NCBI GenBank assembly: GCA_008508345.1
Contig: QNGE01001714.1
Location: 48,514 to 112,513, forward strand
Source of the DNA: Paragonimus westermani
Taxonomy: Eukaryota; Platyhelminthes; Trematoda; Plagiorchiida; Troglotrematidae
Direction: 5' to 3'
DNA: 64,000 nucleotides
The notes beneath the pieces were generated by a model. It did no database searches, had not been told where the DNA came from, and worked only from the letters and a program-made list of their open reading frames with translations. Position 1 is the first letter of the stretch, and each line of letters begins with the position of its first letter. Shown piece by piece: positions 44,301 to 54,213 of this stretch. The position numbers and the translations under genes were made by a program.

Positions 44301-47300
44301 TTCATTCATTTGTCGAACTGGTAATAGGTAGTACAGCGTGTTTCTACGCAATCGTGTTCATCTTGACTCCGCGCTAGTAGACTGGGTGAAGCCGTACAGC
44401 AAGGATCCAAGTATAGCATCCAAGCCGGGATAGAACGTTTGACAGATAAAAAGGCGCGATACATCAGTTTCCTTGCGTTGCAGACGGCTGTTCCTTTTTT
44501 AAACAGTACTCTTCATACGGAGTTTCCCCTCGGTGAGCATACAGGGTAGTACATAAATTTCAACACAGGAAATGTCAACCATTTTCCACGTTTATCATAC
44601 TAGTCACAAATATTAATTAAATGAAAACGTAGCACATCGCATTATTTGAACAATCTGATCGGTTAGTATTTTTAAGCTTTAACGAATTGAACTAAATCGG
44701 AAGAAAGACATGTTCAACCTAATGTACCCGTTCTAGGCGCTCACAGAAACTACCCAGAATACGATGTGAGATTATGTGACTGCATAATCGCTTGGTCGCG
44801 CCAATAATGCGTATCGTGAAAATAAAATATACGGCCTAAAACTCTTATTCTAGAATCACTTAATGTGTTCACATGGACATACGATTGTGACAGTGCATGA
44901 TCAGTTCGGTCTCAAAAAAACAAGTTGATTTGGCCAGTATCTACTAGTGTATACACTGATGCAGCCAATTTGGTTACTAAATGCTCAAATATTGGCCCCC
45001 TGTTTCTCTAACAGCGATCCTGTCACATAAGAAATGCTCTTGTAAAACGAGCACACTTGCGATCCACATACCGTCTTCTCAATAAACCTATCCGCAGGAT
45101 CACGGCTATAAACATTTCTATTACGTTCACTACTGTGTTGCAAGTTTGCTCAAATCGCTATCGACATGAGAAAAAAATGAGGGCTTCAATTGCAATTCGG
45201 GTTGTTTGAACCCATATGTGAGCAAATAAGATGAGACATTTCAAGGGTGGGTTCATAATTGCGACATCCACTATCAGTTCGTGTTTAGCCTAGTCCAAGC
45301 TTTGATCCTACATCCATAATGACAGGCTTTGGGTACGCTTCAAGGTATAAAAAAGTAACTAGAATAGCGAGCTGTCACCACTCTACCCAACCGAAACCCG
45401 GCAATTGGGGGATCGAACGCGACTATAACCTTACGTAAGTTTCGGTTATCGACTGCTCGCCAGGATTGTGGCTGTACTAATGGCACGTAAGGATAAATCA
45501 CAGATTCTGCTACAGCGGAGTCGGTTCAGATCGGACCGCTGCACAATAAATTTGCTTTCAATCAAATCAGGTCATACCGACCTAGCCATAAAGTCAGCAC
45601 GGCATATAACCAGCTGTGCAAAAGCTGACAACATACAGGTGCTGGATGTCTTGAAGTGGATGGAGGAAATGAGACACCAGATGTCCAGAACGTGCGGAAA
45701 ATGTCACATCCATGCAGATGCGATGCAGTGAACAGAACGAGCGAACAAGTGAGGGATGTAGTGAATCAAGGAGCCAAAGATATCATCCAACAACAACAGT
45801 TCAATAGCAAGCAAATAATGACTTTTCAAATTCCAACAAAGAAACAATATCAATTTTCAAAGACACCTGTGGAGCCGACTGTAACGACCGAGGACTGAGT
45901 TAAGCGTAGTGGAACCAAATGAAAAAGTGTGGTCAGGGACACATCTAACTAGATTGGTTTATCGTGTAACCCTAAATAAAATATTGTGCCAGACAGAAAG
46001 TAATGTGATGGCTGTAAGTATTTAAGGGATAAGTTAACGGTTTTACTAATCTGTAATGTGGAAAACAAAAGTTGATTTGTTAGGTAACAGGAGATAGTCA
46101 GGATTCCAGGTGTTTTTGAAGGAAGACATTTCAGTCTCAAAGTTGAGTGTGCACAAGATCGGAAAGTCCGCATATGCAAACAGATTCTCACAAGTTAGCT
46201 ACGATGATTCAACAAGTGAGTGAATGCGAAATAAATACAAATGGTATTTTCAAGTTGAACATCAGTAACAAATGATATTGTCGTTGGATAACTTCACGAA
46301 TCGTCTAAACGTGTTTCAGGAGCATCAAACTGCTTTTGGTCACCGAATACACCAACATTAGATGTGTTATGAAACTGAAGGGAAAAATCTTCGGGGTAAC
46401 GCTATGAAAACGGCAGATTCGAGGGGCATAATGAGTGAGAAATCTGTCTGTGGGATTCAGCAATTAATCCCTACGTTGCTAATTTTTGGGCTAATTTACT
46501 TGATACAGTCCGTTGGACAGACTGTGCTGGGGCCGCGGACAATTCAACAATTCATTCGTGTTTGTGGAAGTGTGCGTTTTTCGTTCTAATAAGAAAATAA
46601 GTTGGACGAGAAAGCAACCAGTTTAGAGGAATCTACTAATGACATGGTTTCTTTGCCGGTGTGAGGTGGACACAACATTTGTCCCGTTTGCCTACTTGTT
46701 TGTCTCACAACATCTAGATACTCGGATCCTTTCTACAAAAGAGGCTAAGAAAGACAAAGGAAACGAAACCAACAAAAAAAGGCCACAATGGACGACGTCC
46801 TGTAAATCGAAGAAGCTCATCAATCAGCAAGTAACCTAAGGTTGTTAGCACTGCAAAAAAGGAATATCAACCTACTATTAAAGATCATTAAATTCTTATA
46901 TCCTTTGATTGCATACTCCACTGAGATGATCTTGAAACCGTAAATAGTTGACTGTGTACCAGCAATAAAGTAGAATGATGATGAAATACTTTGAAGCATA
47001 TTGGGTATTTCTGTTACGATTTAACATACTGGAAATTATCAAGTACAGTTGGAATGAAGGCAAAGAAGTGACGGTCCACTCCTTGATGTTCAGTGACTTC
47101 GCGACTGGGCTTTGTGGTCTCTAGAACTGGTGGGTGAGAGGAGGTGTACTACAGGCAATTTGCCTACAACAAAAACCAAGCGATAGCAGGAGTGTAGGCC
47201 TAGAAATCAAAACTATAGTGCACTGGCGAAAGCGAATTACAAGACGTCGGCTAGTTGAGCCAGCTAGTTTGTGAAACAAAATGATCAGAACTAAAACGTA

Positions 47301-50300
47301 CTACAGTCTTGTTTCATGAATGGTGAGTTCAGCACCCTCCAAGGACGGTTACTCAGAATTAGGGTAGTTTGTCAGTTTGAGAATTTTACATGTTAAAACA
47401 AATCATTTAGAGGCAAGAAATCAGAAGCACTTAAGGCAGTTTACTTTATTGCAAAAGCTCAAAATTCTGGTTAATTTATGGAGAGAACAGTGTACGAACG
47501 AATGCGTCAGATAGGCCAAAACGCCAGAACTTGAAATTAACTGGTCTGACAGCTTTAGTTGTCATGTTTTAGTTAAAAGAATCTACCTGAGGAATTCATT
47601 GGAAAGTGTTCTAGTTAGCCGAAAATGCATTTAAATATAGAACACAAATCAGAGACACAACCGCGTGTCACAATGAGATGTGCGGTGGGATGAGTTGCTC
47701 GTGCTTTTCCCTACATGTGACTTTAAAGAAAGAAACGGTGTACGCAGTGGGTATACATCGGAAGTTATCATATGGAAGCGAAAAGGCGTTCAATAAAGCA
47801 CACTCTATTGTCCAACTCGCTGGTTGTCATGCTACGCGCGCGCTCGCGTTTATGAGTCATAATTCCGACCCACAATAGTCCCAGTTTCGGCTCACGCGTC
47901 GTGTGTACTTCGGCCCGGTTTGTGTCCGACGAGGGGAGGGGGGTTTTCTGCCGCCATTCCTCTTGCGTTGAGCCGATCTCGTTGAGCGACGACTCGTCTG
48001 GTCGCTCGTGCTGCCCGCAATCTATCCACTATGATTTCTGACCGTATTCTACGACCATGTCGAGATATTTCTCAGAGTAGTGGAATAATCGCGCCTCCGA
48101 TCTGATCATCCATCCCATTTTCCCTGCCATGTCTCGTCCGTTGGCCCGATCCGGTTGAGCCATGACTCATCCGAGAGTTTAGGTACCCTCATCTCCGGTC
48201 TGATAACCCACCACTATATATTTGCATGTCTTTGGACCACAATGTGATCGCACGCACTGAATCGCAAGTGAATTTATAAATCCGCATCCAGGGTCAAACA
48301 ATTTTAAAGAGTAAAGTGTACATACAACACAAGTAGTGTGGTAGATTTAACCATTTGGAAGAGACTCCGGCGGGAGCCCAGATTTTTATTAATTGGGTCC
48401 CTTCCAAAACGTTTTGGAGAGCACAATGAAACCAGTGATGGGTGATTCTGTGGGTACTACAGCCAACTGGATGCTAATAGGCCAGAGAACAGTGTCTGCC
48501 TTCAAGTGAACTCCAAAAATTATGTGGAGTCAAATGTGTCTCTCAATAAACTTTAGCAGAATCGGGTTAACGAACGTACCCGAACACTACTGTAACACGG
48601 TCGGATTCGGCAATACAGGATCGTATGTTAATTCTAGGTCACATTATTCAGTCCCGTTGCCCTAGTGTTTTAGCGGACGTCGAACAACATCGATAACAAC
48701 TGACTGTTGACGAATATTTCGGCAATTGGTGAGCGGCAGAGAGCTAAAAAATAGCACGTTTCTTTGAATTCGAATGGACAAAATAAAAACATGACAGCAT
48801 CCTGACGGAGTGTTCTATCACGAAAAGCTTCACTCAAGGACGCAAAAGAACCACAAAATAAGATTTCCCAATGGTAGATGAACCACGTTGTGCCGTTCTT
48901 GGTGCTGTGTAGCAAAAATTCTAAGCCACGAATGGCACTTGTCTGTTTCGTGGTTTTCCTCCCAAGCAGCGGCGTTCCACTCCAATTAAATACACTCCAC
49001 TAAACTAGTTTTTAATCATAAATAGATGATACGATACAGGAAAATTGGTCAAGTCTTGAAAACTATCTGAACGATTCCCGTTCAAAGGTGTGCTTCGAAT
49101 TGATCCGCATTATTTTCAAGGCATTTCTGAGCACTTTTCATACAAGTGAACTTAATGCTAAAAAAACAGTAGTGTGTTAAAACAGGGCCTGGAACATAGT
49201 TTCATTCAATTTATGTTAAATTGTTATTTGAAAAATTGTGGCCCGGTTATGACTTCCTCATGAAGCCCGAGACGCAAAAATACTTTGGGGTTAAAAGCAA
49301 GGTGCACTACAGTCTGCATTTGAAAGCAAAATAGGCTTGATTCTTTCTTTCTAAACTGTTCATCACTGACACAAACCTGTCTACCAGCCTCCGTGTTTCT
49401 AACACACCGATATAATCTTATATTTTTGACTAAACACAAACTTTGACAAGTGAGGATCACAACAGTTTGATATCCTCGACATTCGGATACCCATCATCAT
49501 CATCATCAAAACAGCCATGAGCCTGACCAAAAGGTACTGTGGCTCGGGCCGCCGCTCACCTCAACAGTGACGTGGAATATCCTAGAAGGAAAGAGTACTA
49601 CGAAGGACAAAAAGATTGAAGAAGACTAAACGGAAGAACTAGAAATGGTATGGATACAGGTACGCCATTGACTGCGACACACCGCCATCTCGGATAGCGT
49701 CTCTAACCAACGGTTTGAGTGATCACGAGGACCCCATCCAGGCAGGCGATGCCTGCCCACTTTGCTCAATGGAGCAGTCANNNNNNNNNNNNNNNNNNNN
49801 NNNNNNNNNNNNNNNNNNNNNNNNNNNNNNNNNNNNNNNNNNNNNNNNNNNNNNNNNNNNNNNNNNNNNNNNNNNNNNNNNNNNNNNNNNNNNNNNNNNN
49901 NNNNNNNNNNNNNNNNNNNNNNNNNNNNNNNNNNNNNNNNNNNNNNNNNNNNNNNNNNNNNNNNNNNNNNNNNNNNNNNNNNNNNNNNNNNNNNNNNNNN
50001 NNNNNNNNNNNNNNNNNNNNNNNNNNNNNNNNNNNNNNNNNNNNNNNNNNNNNNNNNNNNNNNNNNNNNNNNNNNNNNNNNNNNNNNNNNNNNNNNNNNN
50101 NNNNNNNNNNNNNNNNNNNNNNNNNNNNNNNNNNNNNNNNNNNNNNNNNNNNNNNNNNNNNNNNNNNNNNNNNNNNNNNNNNNNNNNNNNNNNNNNNNNN
50201 NNNNNNNNNNNNNNNNNNNNNNNNNNNNNNNNNNNNNNNNNNNNNNNNNNNNNNNNNNNNNNNNNNNNNNNNNNNNNNNNNNNNNNNNNNNNNNNNNNNN

Positions 50301-53300
50301 NNNNNNNNNNNNNNNNNNNNNNNNNNNNNNNNNNNNNNNNNNNNNNNNNNNNNNNNNNNNNNNNNNNNNNNNNNNNNNNNNNNNNNNNNNNNNNNNNNNN
50401 NNNNNNNNNNNNNNNNNNNNNNNNNNNNNNNNNNNNNNNNNNNNNNNNNNNNNNNNNNNNAGTATGGGCTTCGGATACTGCCAGGACGCCCAGACCTGTG
50501 CAGGAGAGCGATTAGGGCCCTCAACCAAAGCCTTTGGCTAAAAAGCCTGAACTGCAAGGCAGCAGCTGTCTCTCTCACACACACGCAGACGCGACAGCAT
50601 CAAACACCACTGTACACACGATCCCAGCAACCAGACACACAGTCAGTCCAGGCAGAAGCAGGCACCTTCCCAACGAAGCCACAACGAAGCCACAACACAC
50701 AGTCTCCGCGGACAACAAACGCACGCATCTGCTTTTTGTCTGGCCGCTCCCCATCGGCCAATCTGACAAGGTTGAACCAGCAAGGACCGACGTCCTAGTC
50801 AGCACAGCCCTCCGGATCAAAACAGCACGCAAGCCTGACTACCACGCCAAGGTAGCAGAAAAGGTCAGGAAAGTCGACAGCATACACGCACGTACGCAGC
50901 CGCAAAACATAAGCACATGCACGTTGTGTGCTGAGCAATCGAACCGAAGTCCGCCGTCCACAGTGGCCGCCTTTATAAGAACCAGTCATCAAGACGTTTC
51001 TCGAACGTCTCGAGAGTGGCAGGTCCCAAAACTATTGTTGAGAAAACACCCCGTGTTAAGCAAATTCGAGTGGCAAAAACGGTGTCGTTCGTGAATTAGG
51101 CTACCACACGTCGCGCCTGATGTGAATTTTTATCCATTAGGTTGGTGGTTTCTGTCATTTTGAAGAAGTTGGGATTTGACCTACTCTTGCGGCCACATTT
51201 TTATTTGTTACGATCACATCTCACCTAACTTTTCTAAGCCCATGGAAGGAGGTTAGGGATATCCTGCTGGTTCACATGATACTAACAGTAAGGATTTTCA
51301 ACAATTTGCTGCGTGCCGCTGCACAGTCTCAGGGTTAGCAGTACCTTTTTAAACAGAGGGAATATTTTTCAACTTGGGACTGGAACGTTGTGGTGCGCTA
51401 TTCTCTTTGTTCCTACAGCAACGCTCCGTTGGAATGGAAATGGCTGGCATCCCCTTATCATTTAAGTAACTCAAACTAGTTTGTATCCATTAAGTCACGT
51501 TCCAACGAGATGCTTTTTACCCAGCCAGCACTAACGCTTAGTACTGTCTGTCAATTGAGTGTTGTAGGAAGTGAAATAGACGACACTCTCGGAAAATAGA
51601 CATGCTCGCAGAATCCAGTAATAGCCGTACAGTATAAGACAAGTTGTTGACCAAAAAGGACTACAATAAGCGTACGAAGAAATAGTTGTCGGTAGACCAA
51701 AAACACCAAACCCAGACTGAAACTCACTTATTATCGACGTTAGCACTACCTACATCTGACAGCGAGTTTCAGTGATCCAAACACCGTCTAAATAACTCTG
51801 TCTCAGCATTCACTTCGTAGCACTGTGATCTGTTAAGCTTAGTAACATCCTTACGATGAAATAAAAGGTGATCGATATGAATCGGTCGAGTCGAATCTGG
51901 ACCTGTGCTTCCGGACCTTATTTTACATGTTAGTATGCGATTCCTAGTGTGACATGAACTTAGGTTTCACAATGTATGACGATAAAACCTGTCGCTCTGC
52001 GGCTTTCAGCGCGCAAGATACGCGCTACCACACTCTCACCCCCACCTGGGCGACGGTTGGTTACGCGAACACTGTATTGTGGGAGAGACGTGATGGATGA
52101 TCCGATTAACATCACCAATGTAAGTCTGCGAAATGTCCGTCTAACTATCCGTCGTACCTGGAACTCTTTTGAGACCACTAGCTGTCATTGGTCACCGGCC
52201 TTAAAATTGTGGAATATCACGAATCCTTAGTCGCCCCGCAGGACGCTAATAGAAACTCCTGTTTCTCCGGCGTATGATTACAGGTGGGCTTATCGGACTC
52301 AATGCGTGGTGCTGTACATCTGTTTTGACTTACAAGCAGCATCCAGCCAACCCGAGTGTACAATCCACCGTACAATCCACCAGGTCGACGTATCAAAGGG
52401 AGGGACCGAAATGGACTTTGTTGCATATTTTCGTCGACAAAAACCCGGGATCCATCGCAAGATATTTCCGGCCAATCCATGCAGCGGTATCTTCATTATC
52501 TTTTGATGTCTACCCTATCAAAAGCTTTACGTAGTTATCTAAACAGGGCATCCGTAGAATCCACCTGATCTTGGATCTCCCAAGGTTTTTTGGTGAGGCA
52601 GAAGTATCCTCGCCTAACACCCCACTGTGCTGGACTTACCTGTTTTTGGTTACCCATTTATGAGCAGTGTTTGCTGGTCAGTGATAGGGCTGAACCACTA
52701 CCACATTACACTGCACACTTGAGTGCACAGTCAATATCAAGCTTTAGTCGTCGTCGCAGTGAATCCAAAGGATGTGCATGCTAGTTGCAAACGACTAATT
52801 AAGCCCTCTGGTTGTCATACTAGGACATGTTTGGGAATTTTTTCCCCGACTGCTTCGTTGAATCATCATCACCCTATTAATGCTTAGCTGCCACACAACA
52901 GTGAGGAAGAAAAAAAAAGCGAACTCTGTATAGGAAGAGAGGAGGAAGAAAAGAATGGGAGGGGGAGGGAACAAACTAATAAAAATAGCTACGTCCATAT
53001 TCAACCATTCAACATCAAGGTGCCTGCACCTTGCAAACAAACAACCGAGCTGTAAGTGAAAGTGAGGTGTCATCAACAAAACAACTTTCCTACGGCCTTC
53101 TCTACTATACGTCGTTAAGTGCACTCACTTCACAGACAACTTGGCCAAACAACGACAANCCCGACCACCACGTCAAGGTAGCAGTATAGGTCGGGATTCG
53201 GATACCCTGGGTTACTACGGTCTGGCTGTGGTCATATAAGTTAAACCACAAGTTTTAAATTAGTCACCTTCAGACGCCTGAGATGATCGATTTCAGCGGA

Positions 53301-54213
53301 CACTGCCCTAACCTTGAAAATACGAACCCATATTTCACTACCCACGCCCACCTGATTGGTGACAGTTTCTAAAATATACGACTCATACGTCTGGGAAACA
53401 CTGTATTTTAAAACTGGTGTGCACCCGAGAACACTGGACGAAACAGGAAGCATTCTCTAACAATACATATCTCCCGGGAATTGTCATACAAGGAGTACTC
53501 GTCGTCAGCACAGTTATACAAGTTAATTCCTAGTCACGTGGAACGTCAAAGTTTGAATTCAGTGAATACATGAAACATTCGTCTAGTAGTTCGTTTGTGA
53601 CAAAACTGAACAAGAACCTGAAGAGTAAACGCTCTTGATTAGCATCACTTTTGATGTAGAATTTGTCTAATACTTTCTTGTAGGCTTTAATCCACGCTTA
53701 TGAACTGGGGGAAGTTTGTAGACAGCACAGACAGTAGGCCGGCTAGAAAGTTTATCTGAACGTGGAAGTTGTGACCAACTGAGTGATGCGCGGTTTTAAA
53801 CAAGCATACACGTGGATGCATGATAATAAATACAAGTACCTACTTGTAGAATTGCAGAAGACAGCCAGTGATGAACATGTTTCCAGGAACCTGAAAGGAC
53901 ATTCGGCCGAAAACCAGCATCTTTTCGCCTGTGTCCGGGTGAAAGGCAGAGTCATATAACTGTTTGGCGTTCCATAATTCATCCACCGTCAAACCGGGAA
54001 GTTTCTCTCGTGCTCTAAGCGTAAATAAGATATGACCAACGTGACAGCTTACCTGTACTTCTGCACAATAGTCTTAGCTGCTTCAAGTTCACTAGAGCCC
54101 TTCAGTATGTTCAGCGGATTGGTTGTAATGAAAAAGTGTTTGGCTCTACCCGAGTAAGTAGACTGATCATATCTTGGCTTTTCAATATTGATATTATGAC
54201 TATAAATATCGTC
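17160..54213 (-). CDS. SFXN: Sideroflexin gene (multi-exon, 5' end missing)
   Basis: Seven exons on the minus strand splice into 323 codons: join of 54213-54053, 54014-53844, 37171-37073, 25530-25455, 22751-22538, 18956-18857 and 17310-17160. All joins keep phase and use GT/AG. The product carries the sideroflexin hallmarks in order: [74 protein letters not shown] and the C-terminal VYYNKGL. Human SFXN1 has about 322 residues, so the protein is essentially full length. Known family role: multi-pass inner mitochondrial membrane carriers; SFXN1 and SFXN3 move serine into mitochondria for one-carbon metabolism. SFXN1/2/3 type is inferred from the C-terminus. The ATG is not in the first exon seen here, so a short upstream exon must lie above 54214. 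No clear AATAAA follows the stop. Introns are 38, 16672, 11542, 2703, 3581 and 1546 bp and are full of transposon relics. Confidence 0.96.
17625..17802 (+). mobile_element. Decayed copy of the SINE-hammerhead element
   Basis: Plus strand, inside the last sideroflexin intron and antisense to that gene. A box CGGTGCAGTGG (17648-17658), TTGCCTCATTAGAA, B box GAATTCGAATCGC (17690-17703), ribozyme remnant AAATGAGCTCTAATATGAG (about 17730-17748). The 3' body ttctttcgaaaggggccgac is clearly homologous to the copy at the window end. Confidence 0.8.
18857..18956 (-). CDS. SFXN: Sideroflexin exon 6
   Basis: 100 nt, completes codon 241 and runs to two bases of 274. It encodes [20 protein letters not shown] then [13 protein letters not shown], the conserved loop and membrane segment after PGM in the family. 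Acceptor atgcacag, donor AT|GTGAGT. It was found by searching for the expected IM..LE pattern; phase agrees on both sides. Confidence 0.95.
22538..22751 (-). CDS. SFXN: Sideroflexin exon 5 (NCINIP block)
   Basis: 214 nt, codons 170-240 plus one base of 241. It encodes [39 protein letters not shown] and [13 protein letters not shown]. Acceptor ctttttgctgacag, donor C|GTGAGT. The two bases that complete the split codon come from exon 6 and give leucine. The 100-codon open frame on the opposite strand over this exon is a shadow. Confidence 0.97.
25455..25530 (-). CDS. SFXN: Sideroflexin exon 4 (SYVLATTGA)
   Basis: 76 nt, completes codon 144 and ends exactly at codon 169. It encodes [18 protein letters not shown] then VINKQVQ, matching the transmembrane segment after NYTNRSGD. 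Acceptor cgtttgccag, donor CAG|GTGAGC. Its length (1 mod 3) is exactly what is needed to bridge exon 3 (phase 2) to exon 5 (phase 0), which makes the call secure despite its size. Confidence 0.95.
28540..29130 (+). mobile_element. Decayed Jockey/CR1-like LINE reverse transcriptase
   Basis: Plus strand in shifting frames: [19 protein letters not shown] followed by [16 protein letters not shown] (28567-28680) matches the LINE RT block of type L..PL..+F..S...G..P..W+...+.P+.KK. Then [18 protein letters not shown] and [20 protein letters not shown] followed by [14 protein letters not shown] (28900-29060). This corresponds to motif GIPQG.VLSP, with the glycine codon turned into TGA. Domain order is right for Jockey/CR1-type RT. 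It lies antisense in a sideroflexin intron and is long dead. Confidence 0.72.
30815..31184 (-). pseudogene. Histone H2A pseudogene
   Basis: Starting from an ATG at 31184 (MSDLF...), the minus strand gives NRSRLKTGL, then [16 protein letters not shown], then [20 protein letters not shown] and TGNAVRSNK (31118-30950), aligning without gaps to the H2A fold (RVHRLLRKGNY..., LAAVLEYL, GNAARDNKK). After a frameshift comes [11 protein letters not shown] (about 30900-30935), after a second [18 protein letters not shown] (30835-30895), matching the H2A docking domain. Two frameshifts plus many replacements in a protein that normally hardly changes mean it is a pseudogene. It may be a processed copy. 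No other histone gene was found around it. Confidence 0.85.
34039..34066. repeat. Perfect 12-bp hairpin
   Basis: TGTTTCGTGACA, loop gagt, TGTCACGAAACA. The arms are perfectly complementary. It lies in the third sideroflexin intron with no gene or known repeat beside it. It is not a bacterial terminator, since no T run follows. Confidence 0.85.
35883..35896. repeat. 14-bp perfect palindrome
   Basis: GCGAGCATGCTCGC reads the same on both strands. Just beside it a plus-strand ccgctgcaccacacc resembles a tRNA-type A box read on the minus strand, but no B box follows at the right distance. Confidence 0.6.
36215..36520 (-). mobile_element. Old 3' fragment of an RTE retrotransposon
   Basis: Segments ccgagctacaagtgaaaata, ggcgtcaccagcacgat and cttcacagacaagtgaa align in order and strand with the 3' untranslated region of the RTE copies at 56240-56500. 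A GAT-repeat-like tail remnant (atcattatcatcgtc) lies at the 3' end near 36220. It is much more diverged than the copies near 53-60 kb. Confidence 0.65.
36890..36950 (+). repeat. Possible tRNA-like B-box fragment
   Basis: The run cacacggtcgagagttcgaa followed by ccc looks like the anticodon-to-T-arm part of a tRNA-derived sequence with a perfect B box (GAGTTCGAACCC). The A-box half is poor. Nothing joins it to the hammerhead SINE family. Confidence 0.35.
37073..37171 (-). CDS. SFXN: Sideroflexin exon 3 (NYTNRSGD motif)
   Basis: 99 nt, completes codon 111 and runs to two bases of 144. It encodes [20 protein letters not shown] followed by [12 protein letters not shown], almost identical to the vertebrate block. 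The acceptor is catctttcag and the donor AC|GTACGT. It sits 16.7 kb from exon 2. Confidence 0.97.
38921..39024. repeat. Two neighbouring inverted repeats
   Basis: agttcctg...caggaact (8 bp arms, about 38919-38949) is followed by ctgttagg...cctaacag (39000-39024). Such dense short inverted repeats may be the remains of a small DNA element, but no terminal repeats or duplicated target site were seen. Confidence 0.45.
39730..39817. repeat. 35-bp tandem repeat, 2.3 units
   Basis: Two exact units of 35 bp (39730-39764 and 39765-39799), each running cgcgtaggcgggaggtaggc then ttgtgagcgtttggg, and a partial, changed third unit. GC-rich minisatellite at the left edge of the gypsy gag relic. Confidence 0.95.
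39840..41094 (-). mobile_element. Decayed Ty3/gypsy gag and start of pol
   Basis: The ATG at 41094 opens [17 protein letters not shown], then a stop at 41041-41043, then [33 protein letters not shown] and [15 protein letters not shown] (to 40780). After frameshifts follow [11 protein letters not shown] (about 40745-40775), [18 protein letters not shown] (40640-40700) and [17 protein letters not shown] (40405-40455). These blocks are the gag of the trematode gypsy group near CsRn1. A protease-start-like [11 protein letters not shown] lies at about 40175-40205. Possible RT-proximal sequence near 39930 is uncertain. Transcription would run leftwards from the LTR at 41452-42054. It is an old dead copy inside a sideroflexin intron. 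Confidence 0.8.
41452..42054 (-). repeat. LTR of the gypsy relic
   Basis: This GC-rich block lies just upstream of gag in the same orientation. On the minus strand it starts TGTTGGGAGG (42054) and ends CTCGCTACA (41452), giving the TG...CA ends of an LTR of about 603 bp. A polyadenylation signal AATAAA sits near its 3' end (41491-41496). Three bases past its edge comes TGGCTCTGAACCG (41448-41436), placed like a primer-binding site; the tRNA is not identified. A second copy of the block lies at 47760-48260. Long open frames here on both strands reflect GC content and are not genes. The exact ends are inferred. Confidence 0.7.
42390..47690. other. Sideroflexin intron sequence, nothing assigned
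   Basis: Between the two LTR-like blocks I see only short frames. A plus-strand stretch at 45468-45898 encodes a Gln-rich peptide ([16 protein letters not shown]) that faintly recalls the start of gypsy gag, without further support. Confidence 0.4.
47760..48260 (-). repeat. Diverged solo LTR related to the one at 41452-42054
   Basis: Many segments match the first LTR in the same orientation: caataaagcacactctattg, cgtttatgagtcataattcc, cacgcgtcgtgtgtacttc, tcgtgctgcccgc, gcgcctccgatctgatcatc and tgtctcgtccgttggcccga. The rightmost part past about 48230 aligns poorly. No gag follows on the left side, so it is probably a solo LTR or an old truncated insertion. Confidence 0.75.
49490..49780 (-). 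mobile_element. 3' end of an RTE retrotransposon, cut by the assembly gap
   Basis: The minus strand encodes [20 protein letters not shown] then [20 protein letters not shown] to a stop at 49626. This is the typical C-terminus of trematode RTE/SR2-like reverse transcriptases. A 3' UTR follows and ends in a GAT repeat tail (49492-49507), the usual RTE ending. Everything upstream is in the N gap. It belongs to a different subfamily from the copies at 56-60 kb, whose C-terminus differs. Confidence 0.85.
49492..49507 (-). repeat. (GAT)n tail of the RTE element
   Basis: Five CAT units on the plus strand, (GAT)n on the element's own strand, directly after the 3' UTR. Short GAT-type tails are the usual 3' ends of RTE-clade elements. 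Confidence 0.8.
49781..50460. other. Assembly gap of 680 N
   Basis: Run of N. Open reading frames that appear to cross it are meaningless. It is flanked on the left by an RTE 3' end on the minus strand and on the right by RTE-5'-like sequence on the plus strand, so unresolved repeats are the likely cause. Confidence 0.99.
50461..51095 (+). mobile_element. Probable 5' region of an RTE-type element
   Basis: The piece caaagcctttggctaaaaag followed by cctgaactgcaaggcag (50524-50563) matches the start of the large RTE copy at 57028-57064. The plus strand stays open from 50534 to 51094 (186 codons), with a C-rich, basic product and no recognised domain. A 40-bp segment at 50834-50875 recurs with changes at 53160-53200. 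Whether the open frame is a real ORF1 or only GC-rich 5' leader is not clear. Confidence 0.5.
52358..52381. repeat. 12-bp tandem duplication
   Basis: gtacaatccacc occurs twice in direct succession. Small local duplication with no visible role. Confidence 0.9.
52860..53158 (-). mobile_element. RTE 3' end, nearly identical to two other copies
   Basis: From about 52888 to the single N at 53159 this block is almost base-for-base the same as 56233-56503, with small changes at the 3' edge and in the poly-A-like tract. The minus strand includes the last bases of the coding region (after CLAKLSVK) and the pyrimidine-rich 3' UTR. The apparent 109-codon frame beginning [10 protein letters not shown] is part of the UTR and repeats in all three copies. 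Confidence 0.85.
53159..53159. other. Single-N assembly joint
   Basis: One N exactly where the near-identical RTE block stops. The next bases (ccgaccaccacgtcaaggta) do not continue the element as the copy at 56504 does, so the real gap is probably longer than one base. Confidence 0.85.
53844..54014 (-). CDS. SFXN: Sideroflexin exon 2 (HPDTGE motif)
   Basis: 171 nt, codons 54-110 plus two bases of 111. It encodes [20 protein letters not shown], then TGEKM and [22 protein letters not shown] is the signature motif of the family. Only 38 bp of intron separate it from exon 1 (54015-54052, gtaagc...gcttag). The donor is TACAA|GTAGGT. Confidence 0.96.
54053..54213 (-). CDS. SFXN: Sideroflexin exon 1 of those seen (N-terminal)
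   Basis: 161 nt, codons 1-53 plus two bases of codon 54. It encodes the family's N-terminal block [14 protein letters not shown] followed by [16 protein letters not shown] and ends in TIVQKY. The acceptor follows a pyrimidine tract (cactttttccttcaag). The donor is CAG|GTAAGC. The reading frame runs upstream into an in-frame stop without an ATG, so the initiator must come from an earlier exon, probably encoding only a few residues since the human protein has nine residues before the matching NINI. Confidence 0.93.

Noticed and set aside
49626..50798. Open frames of 259-359 codons
   Set aside because: They run through 680 N and are not real; only the flanking residues carry information.
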